The notes under the pieces are model-generated. The model was not told the DNA's origin. It saw nothing but the letters and a program-made list of their open reading frames with translations, and did no database searches. Made by a program: the position numbers and the translations under genes. A stretch of DNA of 64,000 bases from Tetracentron sinense (taxonomy: Eukaryota; Streptophyta; Magnoliopsida; Trochodendrales; Trochodendraceae). Position 1 is the first letter of the stretch. The number at the start of each line of letters is the position of its first letter. This document shows positions 23,481 to 35,339 of the stretch, in pieces. Location: assembly GCA_015143295.1 (NCBI GenBank), contig CM026570.1:20095250-20159249 (forward strand). Reading direction: 5' to 3'.

Positions 23481-26140
23481 TCAATTGTCTTGTGGGATGG
23501 GAAACCTACACCTTTGGTAATTATGACTCGTTTGCTTACACCTTCCACATTTCACGGTACGCTTCTCCTCTCCTTGTGAAGGAATTCTAGACTTCTTTGG
23601 TCTTCCAATTGGCATTCTTTGTTTTTGGAGGTTTAATTTTAGCACACATTTCTTTTAATTCTTTTGGTGTCTCCTATTCGCTCTTGTCACTCATTGAGTA
23701 AACCGATTCTTCATAGATATTTCGATAATTATCCACCGTATAGTAAGGAGAACATGAGTCGTAAGGATTAATACAATACTTACCACAAGCTGCAAGCACA
23801 TGCAAACAAGGTAATCCCATCACATGAAATGCACAAGTACAAGACCTTTCACTTAGTCTAACAGTGTCATTAAACTCACCCTCGACGTGGTACTCATCCC
23901 TACTAATCGCATTGCATCGCGTGTTGCGTGCATCATCTAAAAGGTATTTCAGTTGCTTATCAACCTAAGAGGTCAATGGTCCCTTAAAAGATAATGCACA
24001 TTTTCTTATATTGTAAAACATTAGTTGAATCTTGAATCTCACCATTTCCAAAAGCATTGTGACTGGATATTCTCTTACCTTTTTCAACAAAGCATTGACG
24101 CTCTCAACCATCTCAACCATATTGGTAGTGACCATGTTGTACCTTTTACCTAGGAAGAACGATGATGACAATTTTTCATTACCTATTTTATTAAGCCATT
24201 CATACGACAGGGGGTTTGCAAGTGCAAAATCTTGCATGCAATTCTCAAAAATGGCGCGTCTGGTCTTTGCAGCAGACCAATAATACTTCTCCAATGTCTT
24301 GTCCTTAAAAGTTCCAATCAAATTCTAAAAAATATGGCATGCACAATAGCCATGTATTGCATATAGAAAGATGATCGGAACTTCTTTCATCAAATCTTTT
24401 TGTCAGTCTGAGATAATAACAAGTCCTAGCAAGTATCCAAACGCACCATCTAATTGGGTCAGGAACCAATTCCAACTCTTGTTGTTCTCTGATTCCCCAA
24501 TCTCATATGCTATTGGACAGACATGGTTGTCTCCATCCAAGGTTGTAGCCATGAAGAGTATACCCTTGTATTTTCCCTTCAAGTGTGTCCCATCAACGAC
24601 CAATACCCTCCTCAACAAAATTAAAAGCTTTTGATGCATTGTCCGAGCACAACAAAAACATCTCTCAAACTTATTCGTTTTTGGGTCTATAAGTAGGCCA
24701 GTCACCGTCCGTAGGTTCGTCTTCTTCAACTCATGAAAATAGACTGGAAGTTCAGCATATGAGTCTTCATAAGATCCCATTACTTGTTTTGCAGCAATCT
24801 CCCTACCCATCCACTCTTTCTTATAACTGATCTCAACTCCATATTTCTTCCACATTTCATGCATAATCTCATGTGGCTGATATCCCACATGCTCTTTAAC
24901 ACAGCCAACAACAATCTCACTCGTTAATTTACTAGTTGTTTGACGATAACCTTTCCCCCATAAGGCAAGCTACATGTGTGTTCTAGCCTATATATCTTTA
25001 TTTTAAAAACCTTAGCATCATTCACTCTAGATGCATGAACCCTCCAATTACAATTTTCATCTATACATGTGACAGTGTATCTCCGAGTGCATGAAAATAG
25101 GACCTTATATTCAAAGTTTCTCCGCATTGCATACTTACTCAGAATATTTTGTAGCCGGTTTTTCTCCTTAAACATTTGCTCGATGGCTATTTTAGTAGTA
25201 TCGTCCACCACATCCGGATATGCTAATAAATCCATATTAACATATGCATCATCATCATCATCATTATGTAAACTTGCATATTCTTCATTACTTAGGAAAC
25301 TAGATGGCACAAATGGTATAGTCGGTGGATTATGTGTCAGTGGAGCGGGTGATGCACGAGGGGTATCAACCCTTCAGGAGATCAATAATAAAATTGTCAG
25401 ATAACTGAAACTAAGTTAATAGTAAAATATAATAATGATGGCATTTTTTCTCATACCTTAGCATTGGTGAGGTGACATTAGCACATCCCATCTCCATAAA
25501 AGCATCCCTAATTGGGATGTCTTCATCTAATATGTTAACCTCTTTAATATCGTGAACGCCTGCATCGCTAATCATATCCCCATTATCATCATTGTCATCC
25601 TCTGCAGTCAATTCATTATAATTACTCAAGCGCTCTTCCACATGGTAGTCAAATCCATCATCATCATCTTCGCCATCAAATCATTCATTATCATCATCAT
25701 CTTCAACTATGTTAGGAAGTGAGTTTGGTGCACAACTTGTATTGTAACTGTAATCTCCTGACCATTTCTCGAGTTCAATATAATTCATCTCTTGGACAAT
25801 AAGTAAACTCTTCTCTTGAAAAATGGGTAAACTCTTCTCTTAGACAATAGGTCTACACCTTACTTTCTCTACAAATAATGGTATACAAAGTTGTGGATGC
25901 TCTTTGCATACTAGGACGAAACCTAACACATTTGTCACCTGTGATATCGGTTGGAGAGAGTGGTTGGAGTGAATGACAAGAGTAATTGACCTTGATTCGG
26001 ATATCATATTCTTCCGGTCTCGCCTTTGTAATTTTGTGCATTTTAGCTACGAGCTGATAGTATGTAATTTCCTTACTCACAACTACACATCTTGAGGTCC
26101 AACCCTTATACAAGAATATCTCATTTTCACATTTTCATTC
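23481..26140 (-). pseudogene. MuDR-type Mutator transposase, broken
   Basis: Reading the minus strand from about 26140: an N-terminal PB1-like region (VSKEITYYQLVAKM, EYDI.IKV; 26113-25853); an acidic linker (25641-25411); the MuDR DNA-binding domain (25310-24924, with RRNFEYKVL and C..NC.WRV.A); the transposase core (24888-24403, with VDGTHLKGKYKG and CPIAYEIGESEN); its distal half (24321-23965); a SWIM finger near 23880-23780 (C-T-C then C-L-H); and a CCHC knuckle near 23555-23510 (C-x2-C-x4-H-x4-C) after a GRPKK motif. The stop is at 23481-23483. The frame is interrupted: after the DNA-binding domain, at the end of the core (an apparent frameshift near 24400 and a stop near 24322), and before the SWIM finger. 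The enzyme would have cut and moved the element. Confidence 0.88.
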
Positions 26141-27084
26141 TCCATCATAAAAACATACAATAGATTTTAGAGCCATTACCTGCAAAGTGGATGATTATAT
26201 ATCAATATACATGTAAAGCAAATGAAAATATAAAAAATAGAAGTTTGGTGGAACATCATGCTAGATTGATTAGTCTGGTTTTTGGATTGTAATTTGGTAA
26301 CGGGATCACTGCTTTGCCTACCCATATGATGGAGCACTCCGATAAAATTGATTGGAGTGAGACTTTGAGAACCTTAAAGAGCTATATTTTTTTTTTGATT
26401 TTTGAAACTAATCATTTAAGCACACGCAGTAGGCCGACACACACGCGCCAATATGAATTTATCATTGTCCATTTCCATTAATTTATGCTTTTTGGCCCTC
26501 CAATTGATATTAAATTGTCTAAAGAAAGAGAAGAATCGAAAGTTGAGGTGCAAAGTCCAAGAAGAAAAGTTTTGTGGCTAACTTAAGGAGGTTCAGGTTG
26601 GTGTATGCAAGGTGGGGCAAAAGAGCTTTTGAGGGAGAAAAAAGATGGGAGAGTAAGTCTAAAGGAAGATGGAGGGTAGCATTTTGGAATGGTATGTTTA
26701 GAAGAATAGAAAGGGGTACCGTCTCCAAGAAACCCTTTGGCTTTGGAGAAGATGGTGTCTTTTGGTGGGTTTTGAACATGGAGTGTGGATAAAAAGACTC
26801 TTCAAACCTACTGTACATTTGAAAACAAAATTAATAAACAAAAATGATGGTATAGATGGCTTACCAATAAGGAAGATAAAATTTGATGGATGCTTTAAAT
26901 CCTTCCACAAAGCTTCAAATATGGTAGTAAAATAGCTTGGTTGCAAATGAGAAAAATTGAAGAAATAACAAAAGAATAGAAAGGGATTAAGGATGAAGAC
27001 ATCTCGCCCGAATTGGGTTAGGTTAGAAAAAAAAATGCTTATTGTGACAAAATCTTTTTTGTCCAAAACGAAAAGAGAACCTTA
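26141..27084. other. MULE subterminal region
   Basis: This is the 5' flank of the transposase on the minus strand, running to the right inverted repeat. The open frames at 26519-26818 (minus) and 26574-26792 (plus) overlap and resemble nothing I know. A piece of captured DNA is possible but unsupported. Confidence 0.45.
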
Positions 27085-27273
27085 GGGGCATTTTTGTCTA
27101 AAACAAAAAGAGATAACCCTCCATTCCCACACGTGAGCCTTAGGGACATTTTTGTCCAAAATTAAAAGAGAATCTCATTCATGTACGTAAATGTGTAGAA
27201 AATAAATATTTTTTAAAAGTGAGTATATCTTGGGCTTCCCACTAGTGTTAGGGTGTAATTGGAGAAAAAATTC
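27085..27273 (-). repeat. right terminal inverted repeat of the MULE
   Basis: It is the reverse complement partner of 3776-3965. Next to it inward lies a further partial copy of the ACCTTAGGGGCATTTTTGTC block, so this end carries a short internal duplication. The 9-bp target copy follows at once at 27274. Confidence 0.88.
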
Positions 27274-27282
27274 GATTTTGTT

Positions 27283-27477
27283 TTAGGGTATATTTACTAA
27301 ACCAGAAATCAACTTGACCCATTGTCATCCTTAGTTGACGTCTAGCAGTAGTAAAAACCATGAGTTGAAGAAGATAAGAGTTGAAGTATTGAGAGAGATT
27401 TTCATTAGGCCCATGTATTTTATTCAATTTCACAACAGTGCGGATTTATCAAATAACACATCTAAGTATAGATTTGA
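27283..27477. repeat. remainder of the second 234-bp copy, split off by the MULE
   Basis: It continues the repeat that starts at 3744 and matches 3547-3740 in direct orientation, sharing ATTGTCATCCTTAGTTG(A/G)CG, CCCATGTATTTT and ATCAAATAACA-like words. This shows which sequence was whole before the MULE inserted. Confidence 0.65.
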
Positions 27478-27652
27478 ATTTTTATCATTTAGCCATGAAA
27501 TCAATGCTTCAATTCCGTGTAGAATTGACTAATTCTAAGTTTGCCATTTTTATAATGTATCTCATATTATAAAATTAAAATTCAATGGTGGATTGATAAT
27601 TTTGTCCGCTCATTCTACAAATCCAAATACACATATATAAAGATTTATACAA

Positions 27653-28773
27653 AATAATTAAAGTCATGTAAGGCATTGGGGTTAGTTGAGTTATTTTACT
27701 ACTGTATGAAAAAAAATGCTTATTTCCTTATAAAAATGAGCACAAACCATTACTATTGCATAAACTATGTAAGACATTGTGGTTAAATATATTAGATAAA
27801 TGCTTGAAAGCCATAAGTAGTAAAAATGATTGTATTATTAATAACAAAGTTTGAGAATTAGTATCTCCCAAGTAATGCACAGTTAAGGAAAAAATTTAAT
27901 GCTAGTGAGACCATAAGTTAGTACAAGTATTACTAAATATATGAATATCAAATTGATATAATCAAAAGGAGGATAGTGATTATGAAGAAATACACTATCC
28001 TATAACAAAATTTTCATTTATTAGAATATTGATGACTGTGATTACTTACTTTGGATTTAGAATTATACCAAAATGCATATTGAAACAATGTTCTTAAACT
28101 GTAACTTGATATAATTACTACTAATGAAATTCAAGTAGGTTGGTGGACACATGTGGCGACTCTAGACAAAGTTTTGGACATGTGGCAACTTTAAAAAAAT
28201 TAAAATATTTTAATTCCTTTTTAGAGTAATATATTTGATTCCTTTAGGGGAGAAGAGGTGATGAGATGTAACTGTCTCACCATTTATTGTTGGCAAAAAG
28301 TTGAAAGGTTTATAGGAGAGGATAGTGAGACATTTCAATGGGTATGGGTGGAAAACAAAACATAACAAGTTGGGTGGATACGTGGAGGATTGAGAGGAGC
28401 TTTAGGATTATATTTGCTATGTATCTGTTATTTTATATAGTTAAAAGTGAAATGAGAAGTAAGAGAAGGATGTGGATGTAGAATGTAATGTTCCACACTT
28501 CAACCTACTCCATTCTTTCTTTGAATATGGAGAAAGAATTTGGAATTGTGTTTAATCGTCCAAAGCATTTACTCAATCCATCAAAGAGTTGTAACGTTTC
28601 GCCTTAAATCTTCTTTCATATCTCACCCCCCCCCCCAAACCTCTCTCGCTTCTCATTCTTTACCTTTCCATGAATTTTCTCTCTCCATGAATTTTTAGCG
28701 GTATCCATTTGTTTATTATCGTACACATCTCACTCTTCATGTAAACTACGTCTAGTGTGATTTACTATCAACT
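27653..28773 (+). repeat. 1.12-kb tandem duplication, copy 1
   Basis: It starts AATAATTAAAGTCATG and ends ACTATCAACT. It aligns with 28774-29877 throughout, with only scattered differences (well over 90% identical by eye). The right part is pyrimidine-rich (a C run at 28627-28636, then CTCTC words), like a promoter and leader. Confidence 0.9.
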
Positions 28774-29877
28774 AATAATTAAAGTCATGTAAGGCATTGG
28801 GGTTAGTTGGGTTATTTTATCATTTTCTGAAAAAATAGTGCATATTTCCTTATAAAAATGAGCACAAACCATTACTATTGCATAAACTATGTAAGACATT
28901 GTGGTCAAATATGTCAGATAATTGATTGAAAGCCATAAGTAGTAAAAATGATCGTATTATTAATAACAAAGTTTGAGAATTAGTATCTCCCAAATAATGC
29001 ACAGTTAAGAAAAACATTTAATGCTGGTGAGACCATAAGTTAGTATAAGTATTACTAAATATATGAATATCAAATTGATATAATCAAAAGGAGGATAGTG
29101 ATTATGAAGAAATACACTATCCTGTAATAAAATTTTCATTTCTTAGAATATTGATGACTGTGATTATTTACTTTGGATTTTAAATTACACCAAAATGAAT
29201 ATTGAAACAAAGTTCTTAAACTGTAACTTGATGTAATTACTACTAATGAAATTCAAGCAGGTTGGTAGACATATGGTGACTCTAGACAAAGTTTTGGACA
29301 TGTGGCAACTTTTAAGAAATTAAAATATTTTAACTCTTTTTTAGAGTAAGATATTTGATTCCTTTAGGGGAGAAGAGGTGACAAGATGTAACTGTCTCAC
29401 CATTTATTGTTGTTGGCAAAAAGTTGAAAGGTTTATAGGAGAGGTTAGTAAGACATTTAAATTGGTATGGGTGGAAAACAAAACATAACAAGTTAGGTGG
29501 ATACGTGGAAGATTGAGATGAGCTTTAAGATTGTATTTGCTATGTGTCTGTTATTTTATATACTTAAAAGTGAAATAAAAGTAAGGGAATGATGTGATTG
29601 TAGAATGTAACGTTTCACACTTCCACTTACTCCACTCTCTCTTTGAATATGGAGAAATAATTTAGAATTGTGTTTAATCGTCCAAAGCATTTACTCAATC
29701 AATCAAAGAGTTGTAACGTTTCGCCTTAAACGTTCTTTCATATCTCACCCCCCAAAACCTCTCTCACTTCTCATTCTTTACCTTTCTATGAATTTTTGGC
29801 AGTATCCATTTGTTTATTGTCGTGCACATTTCACTCTTCATGTAAACTACTTCTAGTGTGATTCACTATCAACTAAT
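28774..29877 (+). repeat. 1.12-kb tandem duplication, copy 2
   Basis: It is a head-to-tail copy of 27653-28773 with a period of 1121 bp. Its last bases form the ATG of the short frame at 29876; copy 1 has AATAATT at the same point. Unequal crossing-over or replication slippage would give such a structure. Confidence 0.9.
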
Positions 29878-30034
29878 GGATGCCGCACTTCTAGAGATCG
29901 TAGATAACTTTGATGCGAAGAATGACTACGATGCGATCCAGAATTGCAAGGTCATCCAATATTCTTTCAATAAACTCAAATTCACAAATGTATATTTCTC
30001 AATTTCATCACGCTACTTTAACCCAATATGGTGA
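29876..30034 (+). CDS. short open frame after the duplicated leader, unknown
   Basis: A 52-codon frame begins ATGGATGCC with product start MDAALLEIVDNFDAKNDYDA. It directly follows a pyrimidine-rich stretch that looks like a 5' leader. A donor-like GTGAGA lies at its end (30031) and a T-run plus AG acceptor occurs near 30174, followed by an open stretch to 30291. This could be the first exon of a captured or decayed gene. I recognise no family, and chance is a real alternative. Confidence 0.2.
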   Translation: MDAALLEIVDNFDAKNDYDAIQNCKVIQYSFNKLKFTNVYFSISSRYFNPIW

Positions 30035-31041
30035 GAGATTTGGGGATTTTTCATTTCTACTTTGGTTGTTGTTATATCAATCTCTCCTATTTCTCAATTT
30101 TGAGTAATAAATTTCATGGATTAGGCACTGTCATTTTTTCTTTATCGCTTTCTTATATATGTTTTTTTTTTTTAGTGAGGTTAGCACGACAAGATTGCGA
30201 AAGGAAGGCTTCATATTATGGAGTTCATGCAAGGATGAAACTTGAAAGAATTAAATATTGTGCTTCCAACCATGGTGGCCTTCTCATCTAGTATTTTTAA
30301 CGTATGTCAACATTTATAGATTTTCTATTTTGTAACTTTTTTATTTAATTTTTTTGGGTACTATACAATTATTATAATTTGTTAAATGTCTTAGCATTTG
30401 AAGTTAGCCTACAAAGACTCAACCACCACGCCTAATGGGAGTGGTAGATGCCTTAACATTTGAAGTTATGCTACGGACACACACTACCGAAACGTCTTCT
30501 ATATCTCACCCCTCATTACCTCCCGCTTCTCTCTCCCTTAAATATACCAGATTTTGTATTATGCATTGGAGATGGTAGGTCCAATGAGGACGTGTTTAAT
30601 AGCATATCAAGTGCATTTTTTGGTTTATCACTGGCTGAGTTAGAATACCAATTGTATACTCAAGAGATTTGTTTGTTTTGATGATCTTTTTTGTTGGATT
30701 GAGAGAGATTCTTTGCCAAAGAGATGGAAGTGGTTGGAGCTGAGATGATCGATAGAGTTGAAGTTGGGGAGGCGAGATGAAAGAGACAATAGAGGAAGGA
30801 AGAGAGAGATAGACTGGTATTGAGAGACGATGGAGTGTTGTGCAACAACCAAATATCTATTTGCAATTGATTATGTTAATCATTTTAAAGATTTGGATTC
30901 TATACCGTTACACACTTCATCTATGAATAGATTTCTATATATACTATATATAGAGCTTCATATACAAAGAGATTGCATACCGAAGGAAAAACGTGCAAAG
31001 AAAAAGGTAGTGATGCGGGTATCAAAGCATATATATAGAGA
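30035..31041. other. intergenic DNA, no gene recognised
   Basis: It holds a repeated CCTTAACATTTGAAGTTA word near 30392 and 30450 and a CT-rich block on the minus strand at 30680-30840 resembling a leader. Nothing is coding with confidence. Confidence 0.4.
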
Positions 31042-32369
31042 TCTATTCACTGAATTCCTCTATTTATAGTTTGTATGTATGGCGATGCAATGACAATAGA
31101 GAGATTCTATTGGCAAACTCACGATGGTGGCCACGGATTCCTTTGGCCTCATCACTAGTTTTCCCGTTTAAACTCCCTATAGTCTGTCATTTTCATCTTC
31201 AAGTCAAATAATATTGTGGCAAGTCGGAGTAGGTAAAATTTAAGTGGAATGCAATGATTCTTAACCAAATATGGACGATCTCTCTCTCTCTACATATATA
31301 TATTATATTTTTAATTTCCTACACAAAGAGCATGCATAAAGAGTAAATGGGGGAAGATATTTACAGAGACCCAATTAACCGCAACTATACATGGATGTGG
31401 ATCTTCCCAACATATCATCCTTTAGATTATCTCTCATACCTTCCATACCTCTGTCGCTTATCTTTACAATTTTATATTATTGCTCAACTGTAGTCATTAA
31501 GCTATGGTTGTATTTTTGTGTATTTCTAAAATACTTTGGTTTTTATACTACTTTGGAGATAATAAGCAATACTCCATACCCTACAATAGAATATATAATT
31601 TTATTTCAAAATTTCCTAAAATACATTTGAAATACATTACAATACAAATTGCTTGAATGATGAGAAAAACTATTAGAAGACATTTGCAATTATTTGAAAT
31701 ACATACTAATTATATTTACAACATAAATTGCTCGAATGAGGAAATGAACTAATGCACCTACTTAACAAAAAAAACAAAGCACATTTTACTATTATCAAGG
31801 TAATTGTATGTAATCTAGAGCAATAGGATGATTAGAATTAGGTTGGTTTTACTTTACTAGGTCTTATTTCATTAATAAATAATTGAGTCATTTCATTTGA
31901 GACCCATTTCAAATAGCAATTTGGAATGACTCTTTCAAGACTGTGAAGTCTAAGTTCATAACTCAATTGTTTATAGGATCAAAACCTCCAATTTTGGTAT
32001 AGGAACCTAAGCATTACATGGACTCAATACTTTTGTCATTTGAGCAATCAAAAGTGTTGATTTCATTGATGAGCTCAAATATATGCTAGAAGAGATTTGT
32101 ATAAGTAGTCACATACCACGTCAATTTATTTTATCAACATTATGTATAGTTAAACAAAACATTTATAATTTATACTTTTATTTTAAAATAAAGTTTACTT
32201 AGTTTACACAATTTTCAATAATAGATTAATATTTTTAATGTTAAAAAATGTTTCGCTAGATATTTTATATTTCTTACTCTTAGACATTTTTATTATATAT
32301 TTTAATAATCATATTTCATTCATGCATTCCCTTTGTCCTTCCTCGTGCATCGTACGGGCTACTTACTAG
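31042..32369 (+). mobile_element. probable Helitron; 3' end clear, 5' end uncertain
   Basis: The right end reads TGCATCGTACGGGC then ACTTACTAG followed by T. It is nearly the same as the end of the better-bounded Helitron at 34885, with a weak hairpin before the terminal CTAG. A start at 31042 (A then TCTATTCACTGAAT) resembles that Helitron's start TCTATTAACTAAAT; 31279 (TCTCTCTC after A) is another option. It holds no Rep/helicase, so it is non-autonomous. Confidence 0.4.
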
Positions 32370-33000
32370 TAATTTTTATATGGAACAACTTGATGGGTCA
32401 ATTGTTAGAGACAATGAAGATAAAGTTTATAAATTCATAAAATCATTATATGGTATGAAATTTTATAGTATTGTAATCAAATTTGATTTTATTGTAAATA
32501 AAATAGATGCATGTCTCAAAAAAAAAAGGGAATGATTATCCGTTTTTGCCATTACATGTTGATGATATTTTAATTGTTTGAACTAATAATGAAATAGTCA
32601 TCACAATAAAAAAAAAATTGTTAAAATGTTATTTCTGAATAAAAGGCTTTGATGAAACAATATTGGTGTTACAAATTATAATTTTCCGAGATAGATTAAA
32701 TCTCTTACGAACATTATCACACGTTTTATTTAGAAATGATGTTGTTATGAAAATGCACAAGTTACTTGACTCTTTACTAGAAAGGAAAAAGCTTGCTATA
32801 TACTGAAAACATATACTTAAGTCGTAGGATGCATCATGTATGCAACAATGTATATGATATCAAATTTAGATTTATGTTGTAGGTCTCTAAATATATTCCA
32901 AAGTGACCTTGGAATGCCTCTTTGAATAAGCATTAAAGGTTCTTAAATTGTGGAAAAAGAATTAAACATATATGTCTTTGTTATCGAGCTAGTAACCATG
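32370..33000 (+). mobile_element. heavily decayed Ty1/copia reverse transcriptase fossil
   Basis: Plus-strand patches follow the copia reverse transcriptase in order: YMEQLDGS, then KVYKFIKSLYGMK, then LHVDDILIV near 32560. Coding traces fade after about 32900. It is broken at many points and old. A Helitron-like end touches its left side, so it was probably already there when the Helitron arrived. Confidence 0.75.
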
Positions 33001-34085
33001 AGTTGCAAGCTGATTAGGGTATGTTGGACTACAAAATGAGACCCTATTATATATTTACCCTTAATGGAAAAATTGTCCATAGCAACAAGAAATATTGTGT
33101 TTACACCTTCTATGAAAAGTAGAGTATATAATCTACTATGGCCATGCTTTTTTTTTTGGGGTATTACTATGGCCCTGCTCAAGATGTCATTTGGAATATT
33201 TTATTAGGTACGTAATTGAAGTTGACAAAATTTGGTTGACCTATAAATTAGTCGCTATTAATATTATTAAAATGGATTTGAAATTCTCGACTAGATAGCA
33301 AGAAATGGCTAGATGATTGAAATTGACTTATTGTTATTTACAAGTAATGACTTGCCAAAATTGAATTTGAAGTCCTTTATCAGATAGCATGGACATGGAT
33401 ATGAGCTGGTTAAATGATTGAAATCTAGTTACGTCCTTGCAAGTAATGACTTGCCAAATCAGCCCGTTAATTTCCTTATAAAAGAGAGATTAGATTAGTG
33501 AAAAAATCCAACTAAAACAAAAGATCAATAACCCACATTAATTTTCAATAAATTTGAAACAAGAGAATCCATAACCCATAATGTCAAACTATAAATATTT
33601 TTGATTTCCACTACTATTTTACCTGGTTTAAAGTAATAAAAAAAAAAGAAATTAGGTATGGATATAAGATTAAAATGTAAATAAATCACTCTATGACTAC
33701 AATACCTGTTTTTTTTTTTTTTTTTTCAAATAGATTCTATAAACTAAAAAATTGATTGATAGGAAAATTAATATAACAACCACTATTTTAAATGAAGAAT
33801 TTATGGTAAGTTAAGGATTATCAATAAAGAAAATGAAATGTAAATTCTTACAAAATAATGGTGGTTACACCCGGGTTTGCTTAGGATGTGGCCTCAATTA
33901 TGAGAGAGGTCGTGGGATCCATTCCCAATGGGTAATGTGACTTGCAAGAACTTATGCTTCACTCCTCAGTTACTAAACACTAATTGATCCTACTAACAGT
34001 AGGTAAATAATATCATAAAAAATATTGATGGAAAATTACCTCAAGAGTTGGCTTCTCATTTGCTCTAAACACCTTACTATAATTA
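33001..34085. other. AT-rich intergenic DNA
   Basis: No gene is seen. It contains a T run at 33712-33726 and a stretch near 33868-33950 with a faint tRNA-like B box, which is too weak to call a SINE. Confidence 0.4.
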
Positions 34086-34885
34086 TCTATTAACTAAATA
34101 TAAGGTAGACTTTTTTCTCCCCTCCTCTTTTCGCCACGTAGGATTATAATGTTCATTTCTTATGACACGTGTCACACTATCACCTTTGTTCTTCTCATTT
34201 TCAAATGACACACCTCTCCCCGCCTCTGTCTTCTATCTTCAAACGATACAACTCTTGTGAAGAGTTATCTCAAACGTACAGATTAGTATTAACCTCTTAA
34301 TTCAAAAAAACATTTGAGATATTTTAAGAGATTATGATAAGAGAAATAGAGAGATGTTGATTAGGCATCCTATCCCTATCCCTATCCCTATCACGTTTTT
34401 CTCTCTCAAACCCGTCAAACCACACTACTCTTTGCTAGAGTGCCCAATAATCTCATCCCTCTTCTCTATTAAAGGGCCGGAAGTGAGAGAACTCACGTCT
34501 CTCTCTCTCTGACAGAAGTTACAACAACAGCAACTCTCTTCCCAACTCTTTGTTACGTCTCTCTCGATAGTTTTGCAAAGTCACTCTTCGTTTTCAATGC
34601 ATTACAGGTTAGTTCCTTTTATCATTCTCTCATCACGCCTAAAATTTTATCTATATACCCTCTCTCACAAAGTACTCCAACCAAGTAGTTGTTTATTTGA
34701 TAATATAATTTGTTTTTACTTAATAACATGAGTTCTATGTAATTTTTATTTGGTTTGCAATTCTTAATCCATTTGAAAGTGTTGTAATAAGTTATTAAAA
34801 AAAAAACCTTTCTAACATTTTAAATGTTATTTACAATTCAAGGATCTAAATTGTTATCCTTTGCATCGCACGGGGTCTTTGCTAG
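34086..34885 (+). mobile_element. non-autonomous Helitron, 800 bp
   Basis: It starts TCTATTAACTAAATATAAGG after an A and ends TTTGCTAG before a T. This is the A|TC...CTAG|T arrangement of Helitrons. The sequence TGCATCGCACGGGG lies just before the end, where the terminal hairpin is expected. It has no coding capacity for a helicase. Inside are a (CCCTAT) run near 34370 and a leader-like block with CTCTCTCT and CAACAACAG at 34495-34610 followed by a donor-like GTTAGT, possibly host DNA picked up by the element. Confidence 0.7.
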
Positions 34886-34895
34886 TATTTAAAAA

Positions 34896-35073
34896 AGGAA
34901 GTGATTAAAAACTCTTGATAGTACCTACTATTGAGAGATTGACTACTTGATTAAAAATTCAATGATGTCAAGCACTAAGTGGCCCTTCATTTAAAGCATG
35001 TACACACATGACACCATTGGATGTTTAATCCAACTGTCAAGCAGCTCTATAGAGAGTTTTTAATCATTTTCCT
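34896..35073. mobile_element. foldback MITE upstream of the RNA-binding protein gene
   Basis: AGGAAGTGATTAAAAACTCT at the left pairs with AGAGTTTTTAATCATTTTCCT at the right, giving about 20-bp terminal inverted repeats around a 140-bp core. Both ends sit in A-rich DNA, so the target duplication cannot be read. It lies about 100-300 bp ahead of the probable transcription start of the gene. Confidence 0.6.
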
Positions 35074-35178
35074 AAAAAAAATAAAATTAAAGCAACCGTC
35101 GAGATTGATTGAAAGAATGGGGCCGTATTAGGCACACAAAAATTCTGTATACCTTTTTTACACCATAGTATTTAGTGG

Positions 35179-35277
35179 GTTTTTATAGGTATTGGTTGCC
35201 TTTTGCTGTATTCCCATCTCTTCGACCTAAGAATCCCAGAGTCAGATTATGCGAGCAGGAGCCCTTTGCCATCTGAG
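35179..35277 (+). promoter_or_regulatory. probable promoter end and non-coding first exon of the IRR-like gene
   Basis: A TATA-like TTTTATAGG lies at about 35180. It is followed by a compositionally balanced stretch that ends GCCATCTGAG with a donor GTCTGT at 35278. The matching acceptor TTGGCAG lies at 38062-38064, four bases before the ATG at 38069. The resulting leader intron would be 2787 bp (35278-38064). The exon is inferred from splice signals only; the true start site is unknown. Confidence 0.45.
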
Positions 35278-35339
35278 GTCTGTCTTGTTTCCCTTTTATT
35301 CTTACTCGTCTGTTTTTTCTCTGTGTAATTTTATCGAGC

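Larger units (their letters stand above)
3776..27273 (-). mobile_element. Mutator-like DNA transposon (MULE) with a gypsy element inside
   Basis: The two ends are long inverted repeats of each other (about 190 bp, roughly 80% identical by eye) and begin GAGTTTTATC and GAATTTTTTC. They are flanked by a perfect 9-bp direct repeat, GATTTTGTT, at 3767-3775 and 27274-27282, the target duplication size known for Mutator elements. Inside is a MuDR-type transposase on the minus strand (23481-26140). Without the 18.3-kb gypsy insertion the element is about 5.2 kb, normal for a MuDR-like element. The transposase frame is broken, so the copy is not autonomous. Confidence 0.9.

Noticed and set aside
26519-26818. 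99-codon minus-strand frame in the MULE
   Set aside because: It overlaps an equally open plus-strand frame, has no recognisable motif and low-complexity composition; not supported as a gene.
33868-33960. Possible SINE with a B box (GTGGGATCCATTCCC)
   Set aside because: The B box is imperfect, no A box at the right distance, no tail or target duplication.
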